DNA from: Gonium pectorale
Taxonomy: Eukaryota; Chlorophyta; Chlorophyceae; Chlamydomonadales; Volvocaceae
Assembly: GCA_001584585.1 (NCBI GenBank)
Contig: LSYV01000025.1
Location: 552,856-565,537, forward strand
DNA: 12,682 nt
Reading direction: 5' to 3'
A model generated the notes under the pieces. It saw nothing but the letters and a program-made list of their open reading frames with translations, searched no databases and had not been told where the DNA came from. A program made the position numbers and the translations under genes. Numbering within the stretch: the stretch's first letter is position 1; the number at the start of each line of letters is the position of its first letter. Shown piece by piece: positions 1-8,489 of this stretch.

Positions 1-133
1 GGCTGTTCCCCCTTCGCTCAACCCAAACGGGACGGCCTGCGGCCTGTACTGTGTGTGTGTGTGGGGGGGGGGGGTGTTTATGTGTGGGGGTGGGGTAGGG
101 GATGGCGCTGGGGCAGGAGGAGGGGGGCGGTTG

Positions 134-393
134 CTGGACACCCTGCGCGCCTGGCTGCAGGTGGGGGGTGGGCTAAGGGCGCGATACGTGGGGTGGGGTG
201 GCAATGGGGCGGTGAGGGTGGGCGGGCGCTGGGGCAGGAGGGCTGGCGGTGGCCGGGCGCTGGACATGCCGCAGGCGTAGGGTTCGGGGTGGGGTGGGGT
301 TGGAGGAGCGGCGGTGCCGGAAGATCAGGGATGACGGTGGGCGTGCATGGGGGGGGGAGTCGCATGCTAGACACGTTGCACGCCTGGCTGCAG
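134..393 (+). repeat. Exon-tail remnants in the left duplicated segment
   Basis: 27-base copies of the exon 2 tail at 134-160 and 367-393 correspond to 11188-11214 and 11436-11462. The parent exon itself is absent here. They are best read as intronic repeats rather than exons: every AG just before the first gives the wrong frame, and the second has lost its donor. Confidence 0.7.
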
Positions 394-718
394 ATTGGAG
401 GGCGGTGTGCGGGAGGTGGGTTGTGGGGAACGACTGTGGCAGATCTGGGTTACGGGTTTAGGTTCGGGTTTTAGTTCGGTAGCGGAGGCCGCCTGAACGC
501 CCTAGGGCGATGCTGTGTTGCAGGCTGGCGGCCTACTTCCCTCCCTCCTCACCACCTTGCTCCCTTCACTTCCAGACCATCTCCGCGTCGCCTGGCCCCT
601 GCCCGTGCTCAACCATGCGCCCCGCCCCTGCCTCCCTCGCACGTCCTCACCGCCTCCTTCCTCCTCACCCCTCCGCGCTACCCCCTCCCCCCTTTCCCGC
701 CTTCCCTCGCCCCGCCAG

Positions 719-805
719 GACGCGCTGTCGGACGGCCAGGCCAGCATGCTGCGGCTGATGCTGGACACCATGGCGCTGCTGCCCATGCGGAGGGACCTGC
801 TCAAG
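719..805 (+). CDS. Copy A exon 3: TFIIS N-terminal-like helices
   Basis: Acceptor cgccccgccag, donor AAG|gtgggg, 29 codons, phase 0 on both sides. It encodes DALSDGQASMLRLM and then LDTMALLPMRRDLLK. This lines up with the plant LD stretch around EEQTSVLLLILKVLCHLPL and with the pattern of the TFIIS N-terminal domain, in which a helix with regular leucines ends in L-P before the next helix. The exon is identical over all 87 bases to 11801-11887 in copy B. The following intron (806-1565) contains an extra segment of about 395 bases relative to copy B. Confidence 0.8.
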
Positions 806-3800
806 GTGGGGGGTCGGGGTGGGGTGGTGGGGGGTCGGGGTGGGGTGGTGGAGGGCTGGGGGGGGGGGGGCGCTGGGGTGGGGTGGTGGAGGGTGGGTTC
901 CGGGGGGTAGGGCTGTAAGGGAGCACTGGTGGTGGTAGGGAGGGCTGCGGGGTAAGGGGGGGGGGCGCTTGGCGAGCCCCGGGGGGCCCCACGGCTTGTG
1001 CCTTCCCAAACGGAGCTACGTGCGAGGTATGGGTGTGTGTTACGTATGCGTTACGGTATGCTCAAAACAGGTCTACGACAAAACAGTTCTATATGCTATG
1101 GGTGTGTGTGAGTGTGTGGAGGGTTCCGTTCTCCCCTCCCCTCCCCGAGGGGCGGGGAGAACGGAAGGAGTTCGCGTGTTGCACGTCCCGCGTGTCGTTT
1201 CCGGTAAGTGCGTGATGCCGTGATGCCGGAAGCTCCGTGTGCAGCGACGGACTGTGCTGCCAGGCGCTTGAGGGGCGGACTGCATGCGCGTGCGCATGGG
1301 GGTAGGGGGGTAATAAAGAAAGGGGGCGCGTCGCGGACACCGAATCGCATACTCAGGAGTAGGAGGAACGGCGGTCTTGGTAGAGTAGAAGGCGACCTGC
1401 AAAACTGGGATTTCAGCGACAAGGGGGGGGAGAGAAGGGGCTCTGGGCATGCTCCCAAACATCTCCCCAGTCTCCGTGGCGCCGTATCCCATGGAAGGGA
1501 ATGGGACCGCTCGCCACCAGCCCATCTCCCATCCACAACGCCCCTCCCCCCTTCGGCCCCTACAGGGTTCACGGCTGGAGGCGGCGCTTGAAGGGCTCGT
1601 GGGCGGCGGCGGCAGCGGCAGCGGTGGTGCGCCGCGAGCCGCCGGCGGCGGCGGCGATGCAACGGCGGCGGACGACGGCGCGGCGCTTGCGGGTCTGCGG
1701 CGGCGCTTCGGCGGTGCGGCGGCCGCCGTCCTGGCGGAGTGGCGCAAGGACCCCGACGCAGCGACCATCCGTCCGGTGGGTGCGGCGGCGGCGGCTGCCG
1801 GTTATGGTTTGCCCGTTCTTTTTGGTTACTGATCAGTTGCTGCAGGACCCGTCTTTCCTATATGTAAAGATGGTTGGTGGTTAAGGACCAGGCCTAGCCG
1901 ACGGGCGTGGGAGACACACCGGCGCCGGCATGAGAGGCGCCCCGGGCCAGCGGCAGCCGGCAGCGGCCGCCGCCTCGCGGCCCTGAGCGAACATTGGAAC
2001 CGGCACTGAAACCGTACACTTGGAACCGTGGTGAACTTTAGGGTTCGGAGTCGACAACCAAAACGGAGTGCCCCAGCCGGCGCGATGCGTGTCCGTGGGA
2101 TTGAAGGCGTTCTCCTCAGATAAGGCCTGAAGCGCATGCCATCCTTCTCCTGGGTTTGGGCCTTGGGGTGTCGTCTTGCTGCCTCTGACTCGAGCCAAAG
2201 CCGTGGCCATTCCAACCTTTCGACAAACGTTTCTTTTCCCACGTGCTGTCCCATCTTGTCGTGCTTTTTCAGCCGCGCGGGCGCGCCCGTTCCGGAGTCG
2301 CTCTTGAACGGCCGGTCGGGCGGTGGCCCGGCCCAGGCCGCGCCCTCCGCGCCCGGATCGCGCCTGCTGGGGGCCGCCGCCGCGGAGGCGGCGGCGCGGA
2401 AGCGCGCCCTGGCGGTGGCGGCGATGGATGCGCCACCGGGCCTGGCGTCGCCGGCGCCGCCGGCGGCGACCATGACGGCGGCGCGGCAGGCACAGGGGCC
2501 GGGCGATCTGCGCGGCGCGCCGCGGCCCAGGGTGGCGGCGGCGGCGGCGGATCCCGGCGCTGCCACCGCCGCCGTACGTCGGTCGCTGGCGTCTCCCCCT
2601 CCGCAGTCGGGCGTCACGGACATGACTGCCAAGCTGGGGGAGACGGGTGAGGGTGTGTGGGGGGGTGTCGGTCGTGTTGGTTGTCGTGGGCAGGTTTCAG
2701 GAGGGGCGGTGGAATTGGCTTTACCCAAGCGGTCAGGAGAGGAGCGGGCTGAGGGCGGGGGAATCTGAGGGCAAGTGAGGGGGGCACGGGTTGAGGGGCG
2801 GGGCGGTGGTCCCCTGGGGTAGCTGATAAGGGGCCGCCCTGCGGCTGCAGAGGCGGGGCCGGTCGGGGGCCGAGGCTGGGCTTCGGCCGGTAGCTAGTCG
2901 TCGGGGGGCGGTTCCACAGTTGTATGCGCCGGTCCATTGGAATGCGTTGTATACATGGGTGTGGTACGGCGCACGGAGTTCGCAGACCGGGCGTGGAATT
3001 CGGATTCAGGTTCCGGTCATGCTCAAGCACGCCCGTACAATCTCACTGCCCATGTCACCAGCACCGCCCCCCCACGCGCAGGCCGCGTCGACCCGGACGT
3101 CGTACACGGGTTCCGGAGCCGCCTCGGGGACGGCTCGGTGCGCCGCAGCCAGCTGGCGAGGCCCGCGCCGCGAGCAGCGCCCGCCGCCACAGCAGCTCCG
3201 CCGGCGGCGCCGTTGCCAGTGTCGGCAACGGCGACGGCGGGCCGCCCCGCCTCTTCCGCCCCCGTCATGGCGGGGGCGGCGACAGCACGCTCGGCTGCTT
3301 TGGACGCCGCTGCCGCTGCCGCGGGCGGCCGCGGCGGCGCTGAGATTGACACTGACATCGACGCGGAGGCGGTGGCGCGGCTCAGGGCGCAGCGGGCCGC
3401 GCAGTGAGTGCCCGCCTCTCCGCCTCTCTCAAAGGGTGGCGGGAAGGGTAGGGGACGGGGGAGGGGGGCAGGAATGCGGTGGTTGAGTCAAAGTGAGCCC
3501 GGTGGCGGGGGGGTGGCGAGACCCTCCATGGGCTCGGAGGCGCCATTAGATAGTTCAGGACGCGGCTGAGTGGGCGTCGCAGCGAGGGATCACCTTACCC
3601 TGCGTTCCCAGCTTTCCCGCTTCCCGTGGACGCGCCTACAGCACGCAACTCGTTGGAATCGCCAAGCTCGATCCTCACCACTGCCTGTCCCCTCCCCTGC
3701 CCCGCCCTCATCGACTCGGTATGGCATGCGCCTCCCGCTCCTCTACCCCTTCCGATTCTTCTAAACCCTTACGATTACTCTAATCCCTAGCCCCTCTTGT

Positions 3801-6734
3801 CCAATCTGTGTCTTGAGACATCCCCTTCCTGACGCCCCCCTTGCCCCCTGCCCCCCGCTCAGGCGCCACGCGGCGGCGCTGGCGGCGCTGGCGGCGGAGG
3901 CGCGGCGGCTGCCCGAGGTGGCGGAGGCGGAAGCGGCGCACCGGCAGCGGGCGGAGGAGCACCGGGCGGTGGGTGACGTATGCTCGGGTTGACGGGTCGG
4001 TGCCCGGGGCAGGACCAGGGGGCCAGGAGCAGGGGGGTGGTGGTTCACATCCCGCCAGCCTCTGCGCTGAGAGCAGTCCAACGCCGTCCCGTCCCCCCCT
4101 TCCCTCCGGGAGCTGCTACTCCTCTCCCTCATCTCCTCTTTTTCAAGACGGGACTGACTTATCTCCCTACCCATCTTCTCTTGCCAAATGGGATCACAAA
4201 GCGCACTCTCCCCCTTACCCCCTCCCTCCGTCTGACGGTGTCCGTTACAACCTTTTGGTTTCCATGTGGCAATCGTTGTCTACGACGTGACCCGTTTCCC
4301 GGTTCTTCACTAGCTCCTCCGAAGTCCCCTGTTGCTCCCCCGCAGGCTCGCGCCCGGCAGCGCGCTGTCGAGGCGGCCGGCTGGGCACCCGGGGCGGTGC
4401 TGTCCGCGCTGGCCTCCCCCGCGCTGCGCGAGAGCGTCCCGTGGGTCGGTCCGCCGCCCGAGCTGCTCCTGCCGCCGCCACACTCCGAGACCAACCGGCC
4501 CGCGGCGCTGGGTGCGTTGCGGCGAGGCACGCGCATCGGGGAAGGGGCGCGGCGTGGGTGGCCGGGGCGGGCGCGGGGGGAGTCGGGACGTCGCCGCATG
4601 GGCGGCGTGGGGCGTGGGTTGCGGATGTGGGCTACGGGCGTGGGGCGTGGGGTCTGGGCGACCGAACCAGGGTTTGGGTGTTTGGGTTACGGGTACAGGG
4701 GTCCACAACTGCCCGCCTCCATGTGTGTGTGTGTCAACACACACTCCGGGAGGGCGGCTGACGACTTCTCCCCGCGACCCGACGGCTGCCCTCTCATTGG
4801 CCCGCCGCTCATTGGGAGCCGGCTTGGCAGCCGGACGGGAAAATGCTGCTGAATGCCACCCTGTCCTCATCCAAAGTTACCGTTGTTCTTAGACCCCCCT
4901 GCCCCTGTCGCCATCGCCTCCGCCCCTGCTGGCGGGCCGCAGGCGAGGAGTCGGTGGAGCGGCATGAGCGGGCCCGGGCCAGGGCGACGACGCCGAAGGT
5001 GCGCGGGCCGGGTGTGTGTGTGTGCGTGGGCGTGTGCGCAGGGGAGGCGGGTGCCATGGAACCCCCCATGGGTCGCCGTGGAGAGTACGAGAGGGGGGAG
5101 CTGAGGGGCCGGAGGGTGGAGTGGGTGGCGGAGGTGCCGGACTCGGGCGGATCGCGACGGATTCGGGCGGATTTAGCGTATCTGGGTGGATACGGACAAG
5201 CGCCACCCTCCCCGGGCCACGGGACAAACGCTGCTGGCGCCCAGCTCGTCGTTGTTCGTAACCTTGCCACTTTAACTCCCCCCCACCCTCCCTCAACCCC
5301 CCACCCATACCCCCGCAACTCCCAACCCGGTATGCCCCCTGACCCTCCTCCCCCCCCCCTGTGTACACACACGTACCCACCCGCACCCACCCACAGGCGT
5401 ACTACCCGGGTCCGGAGCAGGTGCCCGACTCGCCCGCCGAGCCGCCCCACCAGCCGCCTTCCTCCTCGGCGCCGCCGCTGCCCGTGCCTTGGTGGCCCTC
5501 CCTGGAGGCGGAGGACGGCCCACTGGACTGGTGGCGACAGAACCTGGCGGTGTGGCAGGCGGGAGTGCGGAGGGCGGGTGAGCGGGCGGCGGTGGGGAGG
5601 GGGGAGCAGGGGAGGGGCGGGGAGGGAGAGTCTCGCGAGCGCGGGATGGGGGGGGAGTTTGGCGGGATATGGCGGGTGAAGGGGGTTACGGCCGGGTTTG
5701 CGGCGACTTGCCAGGGCGTTGCCAGGGTGCGGGAGGAGGGAGGCTTCGACCCCGAGCTCCTGGTGGAAGCCACCTTCCGCCCGCACCCTGTGCGGTGCAG
5801 CCGACCGGACCGAAGTACCCCGCTTTGTGGAATGGAGGGGAGGGGGTGGAATGAAAAGCTATGTTTGGGTGTCGACTGGTTCCGTGGACTCGGCTACCCA
5901 CCACCCTCCGTGTCGTGCAGTGTCGGATACGTGATACCGCCCCCGCGCGCCCCCCTCGCAGACCTCGCCTTGCCGCCCGCGCTGCTGCACAAGCACCTGG
6001 AGTTGGATCCAAAGCTCCTGCCGCCGCAGTACCGTACGGCCGCCGTACTACAGCATCCGCCGGCGGCGATGACGGCGGCGTCGGCGGCGGCGCTGCCGCC
6101 TCCGCCGCCGATGGTCCTGGCGCCGTCGGGGCATCGGCCCGCCGCCTCCACTCCCATGCAGCAGCAGCAGCAGCCGCTGGGGGCGCCAATCCTTCAGGTG
6201 CTTATCCCCGTAGAGCTGGCGGTCTCGGTGGGGCCGCCGCAGTCGTTGTACGACCAGCAACGTGCGCCGGCGGCGCACGTGTCGCAACGGGCGCCGTACT
6301 CTCTCGGCGGCGGCGGCGCCAACGGTCGCGGTGGCGGCAGCGGCCGCAGCAACAGTGTGGCGGGGCCGCCGCCGCCCATGACTCGGGACCATCGGTACGC
6401 GCCGCCGCAGCCGTACAGTGACGGCCGCGATGCCGCGCCGCCGCTGCCGTACCACGACGACGGCCGCGGCATGCAAGTGCCGTACCCAGATGACCGGGGG
6501 AGGCCGTACCCTCCAGATCCGCCGTACGGACAGGGCGTGCGGCAGATGCGGGACCCGTTGGGAGGGCGACCGCTGCGCGAGGCCTCGCCAGAGTTCGGGG
6601 GCTACGGTGGTGGCGGGCGCGGGGGCGGCGGTGGAGGGGCCTATCGCGGGCAGGAGTACGGTGGGCAGCAGTACTCGGCTTCGCGCTCGCAGGGGGGCGC
6701 GCCCCAGCCTCGCGGCTTTCGGGGGAGGCGATGA
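719..6734 (+). CDS. LD: LD/PNUTS-like nuclear regulator, copy A: exons 3-11 (5' part missing)
   Basis: Spliced gene, exons 719-805, 1566-1775, about 2298-2646, 3082-3403, 3863-3968, 4346-4511, 4943-4998, 5397-5577 and 5962-6734 (stop TGA 6732-6734). Every junction is GT-AG and all phases agree, giving 750 codons including the stop. Order of parts: second half of a TFIIS N-terminal-like helical domain, Ala-rich linker, charged Ala-rich helix or coiled coil, an RVxF-like Trp motif with PPPEL after it, a WWPSLE/LDWWRQNL segment, then a Pro/Gln/Gly-rich tail ending in RG repeats. The order matches plant LUMINIDEPENDENS, a nuclear protein thought to act with PP1-type phosphatase and a WDR82-like protein at chromatin, as PNUTS does in animals. 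Family assignment is inference from remembered LD sequence. The first two exons, present in copy B, are absent upstream, so this copy is 5'-truncated or the window is rearranged. Confidence 0.7.
806..900 (+). repeat. G-run tandem repeat at the start of intron 3, copy A
   Basis: Two near-perfect units of about 27 bases (ggggggtcggggtggggtgg) directly follow the donor, then further G runs. The coding strand has many runs of four or more G and could form quadruplexes in DNA or nascent RNA. Copy B has a shorter version at 11888-11971. Confidence 0.7.
903..1305. repeat. Copy-A-specific 395-base intron segment between 8-base direct repeats
   Basis: Relative to copy B, the copy A intron has about 395 additional bases bounded by GGGGGTAG at 903-910 and again at 1298-1305. 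The segment is less G-rich than its surroundings and contains a near-perfect hairpin. No terminal inverted repeats and no coding capacity were recognised. It is either an insertion with an 8-base target duplication or sequence deleted from copy B between short repeats. The G-rich flank makes the repeat weak evidence. Confidence 0.5.
1126..1164. repeat. Hairpin: 16-base inverted repeat
   Basis: Left arm 1126-1141 and right arm 1149-1164 pair with a single mismatch across a seven-base loop (1142-1148). It lies inside the copy-A-specific intron segment. In RNA it would make a strong stem. No function is known. Confidence 0.75.
1566..1775 (+). CDS. Copy A exon 4: end of TFIIS N-terminal-like domain
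   Basis: Acceptor cggcccctacag, donor CCG|gtgggt, 70 codons, phase 0. It begins GSRLEAALEGLV, passes through a Gly/Ala low-complexity insert, and ends LRRRFGGAAAAVLAEWRKDP. The last part fits the closing helix of LW/TFIIS N domains, which typically ends in a Trp-Lys/Arg pair, and the LD helix ending RAKGLLSRWTK. The Gly/Ala insert makes the loop between the last two helices longer than in plants. Copy B has no counterpart to this exon in the window. Confidence 0.7.
2298..2646 (+). CDS. Copy A exon 5: Ala/Pro-rich linker (start uncertain)
   Basis: The coding frame is clear from G/C-ending codons and reads SLLNGRSGG, LLGAAAAEAAARKRALAVA and then PPPQSGVTDMTAKLGET. The donor is ACGG|gtgagg, phase 1. 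The start is uncertain. The best-looking acceptor, cttttt-cag at 2270-2272, does not match the phase of exon 4. Two weaker AGs at 2296-2297 and 2335-2336 do match, and the first is used here. No domain is recognised. The basic, alanine-rich composition fits the long disordered middle of LD-type proteins. The preceding intron (1776-2297) shows nothing else recognisable. Confidence 0.55.
3082..3403 (+). CDS. Copy A exon 6: Ala-rich linker into charged helix
   Basis: Acceptor ccccacgcgcag. The phase-1 donor base G plus GC makes Gly, then RVDPDVVHGFRSRL. The exon continues through an Ala/Pro-rich stretch to IDTDIDAEAVARLRAQRAA and ends inside a Gln codon at CA|gtgagt, a textbook donor. The acidic IDxDIDAEAV followed by a basic helix resembles the LD segment around MSADDIQKAKMRALYM, a short conserved block after the LW domain. 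Reading through the donor meets a stop at once, which supports splicing. Confidence 0.7.
3863..3968 (+). CDS. Copy A exon 7: Ala/Glu/Arg-rich helix
   Basis: Acceptor ccccccgctcag, donor GCG|gtgggt. With the two bases carried over, the junction codon is CAG (Gln), and the exon reads RHAAALAALAAEARRLPEV and then AEAEAAHRQRAEEHRA. Together with the end of exon 6 and the start of exon 8 it makes a long, highly charged, probably helical or coiled-coil stretch. No catalytic feature is seen. The following intron (3969-4345) is pyrimidine-rich toward its acceptor and otherwise unremarkable. Confidence 0.7.
4346..4511 (+). CDS. Copy A exon 8: RVxF-like PP1-docking region
   Basis: Acceptor tgctcccccgcag, donor GCTGG|gtgcgt, phase 0 in and phase 1 out. 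It reads ARARQRAVEAAGWAPGAV, then SALASPALRESVPWVG, then PPPELLLPPPHSETNRPAAL. The Val-Pro-Trp followed by PPPEL (codons at 4436-4463) aligns with the K-Q-I-D-W...PPGMEL block of plant LD and with the T-V-T-W block of PNUTS, which docks protein phosphatase 1. The algal motif is weak as an RVxF site: proline sits in the variable position and the nearest Arg is three residues before the Val. Alignment and role are inference; splicing is well supported. Confidence 0.65.
4943..4998 (+). CDS. Copy A exon 9: short charged exon
   Basis: Acceptor ggcgggccgcag, donor AAG|gtgcgc, 56 bases. With the carried-over G it reads GEESVERHERARARATTPK. This parallels the basic and acidic block after the RVxF motif in plant LD (around QRNRNRRERET). 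The exon is also present in the psi copy at 8549-8604, with the same length and both splice sites kept, which is strong internal support for its limits. Confidence 0.75.
5397..5577 (+). CDS. Copy A exon 10: Trp-rich conserved segment
   Basis: Acceptor cacccacccacag, donor GCGG|gtgagc, phase 0 in and phase 1 out. It reads AYYPGPEQVPDSPAEPP, then a Pro/Ser linker, then PWWPSLEAEDG and PLDWWRQNLAVWQAGVRRA. The stretch from the Trp pair onward is kept almost unchanged in the psi copy (8793-8935), so it is the most conserved part of the C-terminal half in this window. No named domain is recognised. The Trp-rich helix could be a partner-binding element (inference). Confidence 0.75.
5962..6734 (+). 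CDS. Copy A exon 11: Gln/Pro/RGG-rich C-terminus
   Basis: Acceptor cccccctcgcag. The carried-over G plus AC makes Asp, then LALPPALLHKHLELDPKLLP. The rest is low complexity: Ala/Pro, a five-Gln run from CAG repeats at 6159-6173, Gly/Arg runs near 6303-6355, repeated PY-x-D-x-R motifs at 6411-6530, a Gly run near 6600-6650, and a basic end PRGFRGRR before TGA at 6732-6734. Disordered Gln-rich tails are typical of LD, and RGG tails of PNUTS, where they bind nucleic acid. In copy A the frame stays open back through the preceding intron; see the finding on 5578-5961. Confidence 0.75.
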
Positions 6735-6904
6735 GGCGCGGGGCAAGGGGGGAGGTTGCTTGCGGGTACGCTGGTTGTTCCAACAACTTCCAACCGCCAA
6801 CCGTCTTGGCCTGACTGGAGCAGCTTTGTTCCTCACCACGCGATCGCTCGTTTCTTGGACACATCGGACCTTCCTTCGACGCTAGATAGCAATCTGCAGT
6901 GCTG

Positions 6905-6909
6905 TGTAA
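6905..6909 (+). terminator. TGTAA polyadenylation signal of copy A
   Basis: TGTAA lies 170 bases after the stop of exon 11. This pentamer is the usual polyadenylation signal in Chlamydomonas and its relatives, with cleavage usually some 10-15 bases downstream. That places the transcript end near 6920-6925. Confidence 0.65.
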
Positions 6910-6924
6910 GCCATACTATGACTT

Positions 6925-8489
6925 TGCAAGGTTCACTTTAGTGCTTCTCTTCTGCCCGTGAGACGGAACCTCTCGCTGCTATGCTGTTGGGTGCGCACCT
7001 ACCCGAAAAATGCGCACCCGTAAACCATGGACCGCTGGCACGAGCATGCCCGCCCGGCAGCCCCGAGAGGCCAGCAGTATTATCGGTCTGCAACGTGAGC
7101 TTTGGCACGGAAGGGCAGGGCAGGGCAGGGCGGAGACTTCGGAGGGGGAGCTCAACGACGGGGGCCTCGGTTGCCGCGTGGCGCCGCTGCAGCTGCCGCC
7201 AGCGCAGCCGGCGACACGACTCGGGCGAGTCGTATTAGAGTCCGGATCGCAGTCGCCTTCTTCCCGAAACCCGAATAGTCTGCGGGCAGCGTGCTGTGAG
7301 AGCAAGTATGCGTCGATTGGTAACCACGCCGGGAACTCCGGGATGTCTGTGCCCGTTATGTTCCAGCCCGTAACGCGAACTAGTCTCAAACGATGGCCAC
7401 GCACCCCATGCCGGCCCGCCGTAGTTCGCAGCGGCGTCCGAGAAGCGAGTTGGAACGGCGATTGCGAGGAGCTGTGACCGTGGCTACGACCGAAGGCCTG
7501 GAGTGCGCCATGCATAGGGGAAAGCAACCACAGAAAGAACCAGAAACGGGGGAGGCAACCTCTACGGGCATACACACACGGGAGTGTGATGTTTCCAGCA
7601 GGCCGCCAAGTACAGGGCATGGCGGGCGAGGTATACGAGCAGGCGGGCCCTCCCGGTGTGGGCCACCGGTATAGTTAATGACGATCTGCATACAGCGGCG
7701 GCCAGCGGTTACTAGTCTCGGGGCGCCCAGCCCGCATCCCCGAACCGCCGATTGGCGTAATACAGACCTGGAATGGACGACAAAAACACGTCGGGTACCG
7801 TCAGGTATACGGGAAAGTAACCATGAAGTGAGCAGCGTTTTGCCCCAACCGCACTTGAGGCAAACCAGGCCCATGGTCGCGTATTAACTTCGAGCCGCCA
7901 CCACTCGCGCATCACGCAAGCCGTCCCTCGCTCGGCCTTGCCGCTGGGGCATTAATGAACCGGCAGCCGTTACTCGACCTCCAGCGTATGCACTTCGGTA
8001 GCCAAAGAATAGAGTCGAATATAATCAGCGCGGCGCTTTATGTATGCCGCTTCTCTTCCGCCGGTATGTCCCGCCATTCGGCGCGTACCATCACTGCTAT
8101 TGCCCGTCCCGCCGGAGAACCTGGAGCCGGTGAGCGAGGTCGGGAGAAAAAGGCAGCATTGGGGCATGGGCGGCGGATAGGGGTGACGGGTCTTTGCGGC
8201 GACGACGGATATGTGTGTTGGTACCGTACTCAGGAGGGATACGGGATGCCGGGGCGAAACTGGGATATGGCCGTCGGCAGGTGGGATGCAGCGCGGCTGC
8301 GGGTATCGTGCTTTTGCCGATGAGCGCGGCCCGGAAGAACCGCGGGCTGCGGCAGCTTTTTCCACCCCGTGTTGGAGCTAGCACAGAAACCCGCTGCAAT
8401 CAAAGGCTCTCCAGCCGAGATGAGGGCCGGGGCGGGGGCAGCCCATTCGCAGTTTGCATGTGCAGGCCATGCCGCAGCCATGCTTTATG
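6925..8489. other. Unassigned spacer between copy A and the psi copy
   Basis: No convincing coding exon on either strand. Reading frames here lack the family motifs and the G/C-ending codon bias of the flanking genes, and the stretch is visibly less GC-rich. Small structures seen: an inverted repeat with 9-base arms at 6989-6997 and 7011-7019, a perfect 8-base inverted repeat at 7216-7223 and 7226-7233, and a GGGCA pentanucleotide run near 7113-7131. It could be worn-down mobile-element or intergenic DNA; nothing identifies it. Confidence 0.5.

Larger units (their letters stand above)
55..1423 (+). repeat. Left copy of duplicated intron-exon-intron segment
   Basis: This stretch matches 11120-12090 in the same orientation. 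It covers the G-rich intron before exon 3, exon 3 itself (identical), the G-rich start of the next intron and a later block around 1328-1423 (for example the shared cggacaccgaatcgcatact). The intron parts differ by many substitutions and small indels. The left copy carries an additional 395-base piece. Similarity starts abruptly in the TG/G run near position 55; bases 1-54 match nothing else in the window. Confidence 0.85.

Noticed and set aside
134..160. Short exon encoding LDTLRAWLQ
   Set aside because: It has a donor-like GT, but all nearby AGs give the wrong frame, and the same element sits inside an intron in copy B; treated as an intronic repeat.
2270..2272. Strong acceptor cttttt-cag as the start of exon 5
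   Set aside because: It would need a donor of different phase in exon 4; the only such GT would remove the conserved WRK end of the domain. Kept as an open alternative only.
1826..2728. Long minus-strand open frame of 300 codons
   Set aside because: It lies antisense to copy A exon 5 and its intron. Its composition is the mirror of a GC-rich coding strand and no domain is seen.
4809..5786. Long minus-strand open frame of 325 codons
   Set aside because: It overlaps exons 9 and 10, which are supported by phase, splice sites and the psi copy; low-complexity antisense shadow.
7386..7874. Minus-strand open frame of 162 codons in the spacer
   Set aside because: No recognisable motif, poor codon bias compared with the exons here and no sign of splice partners.
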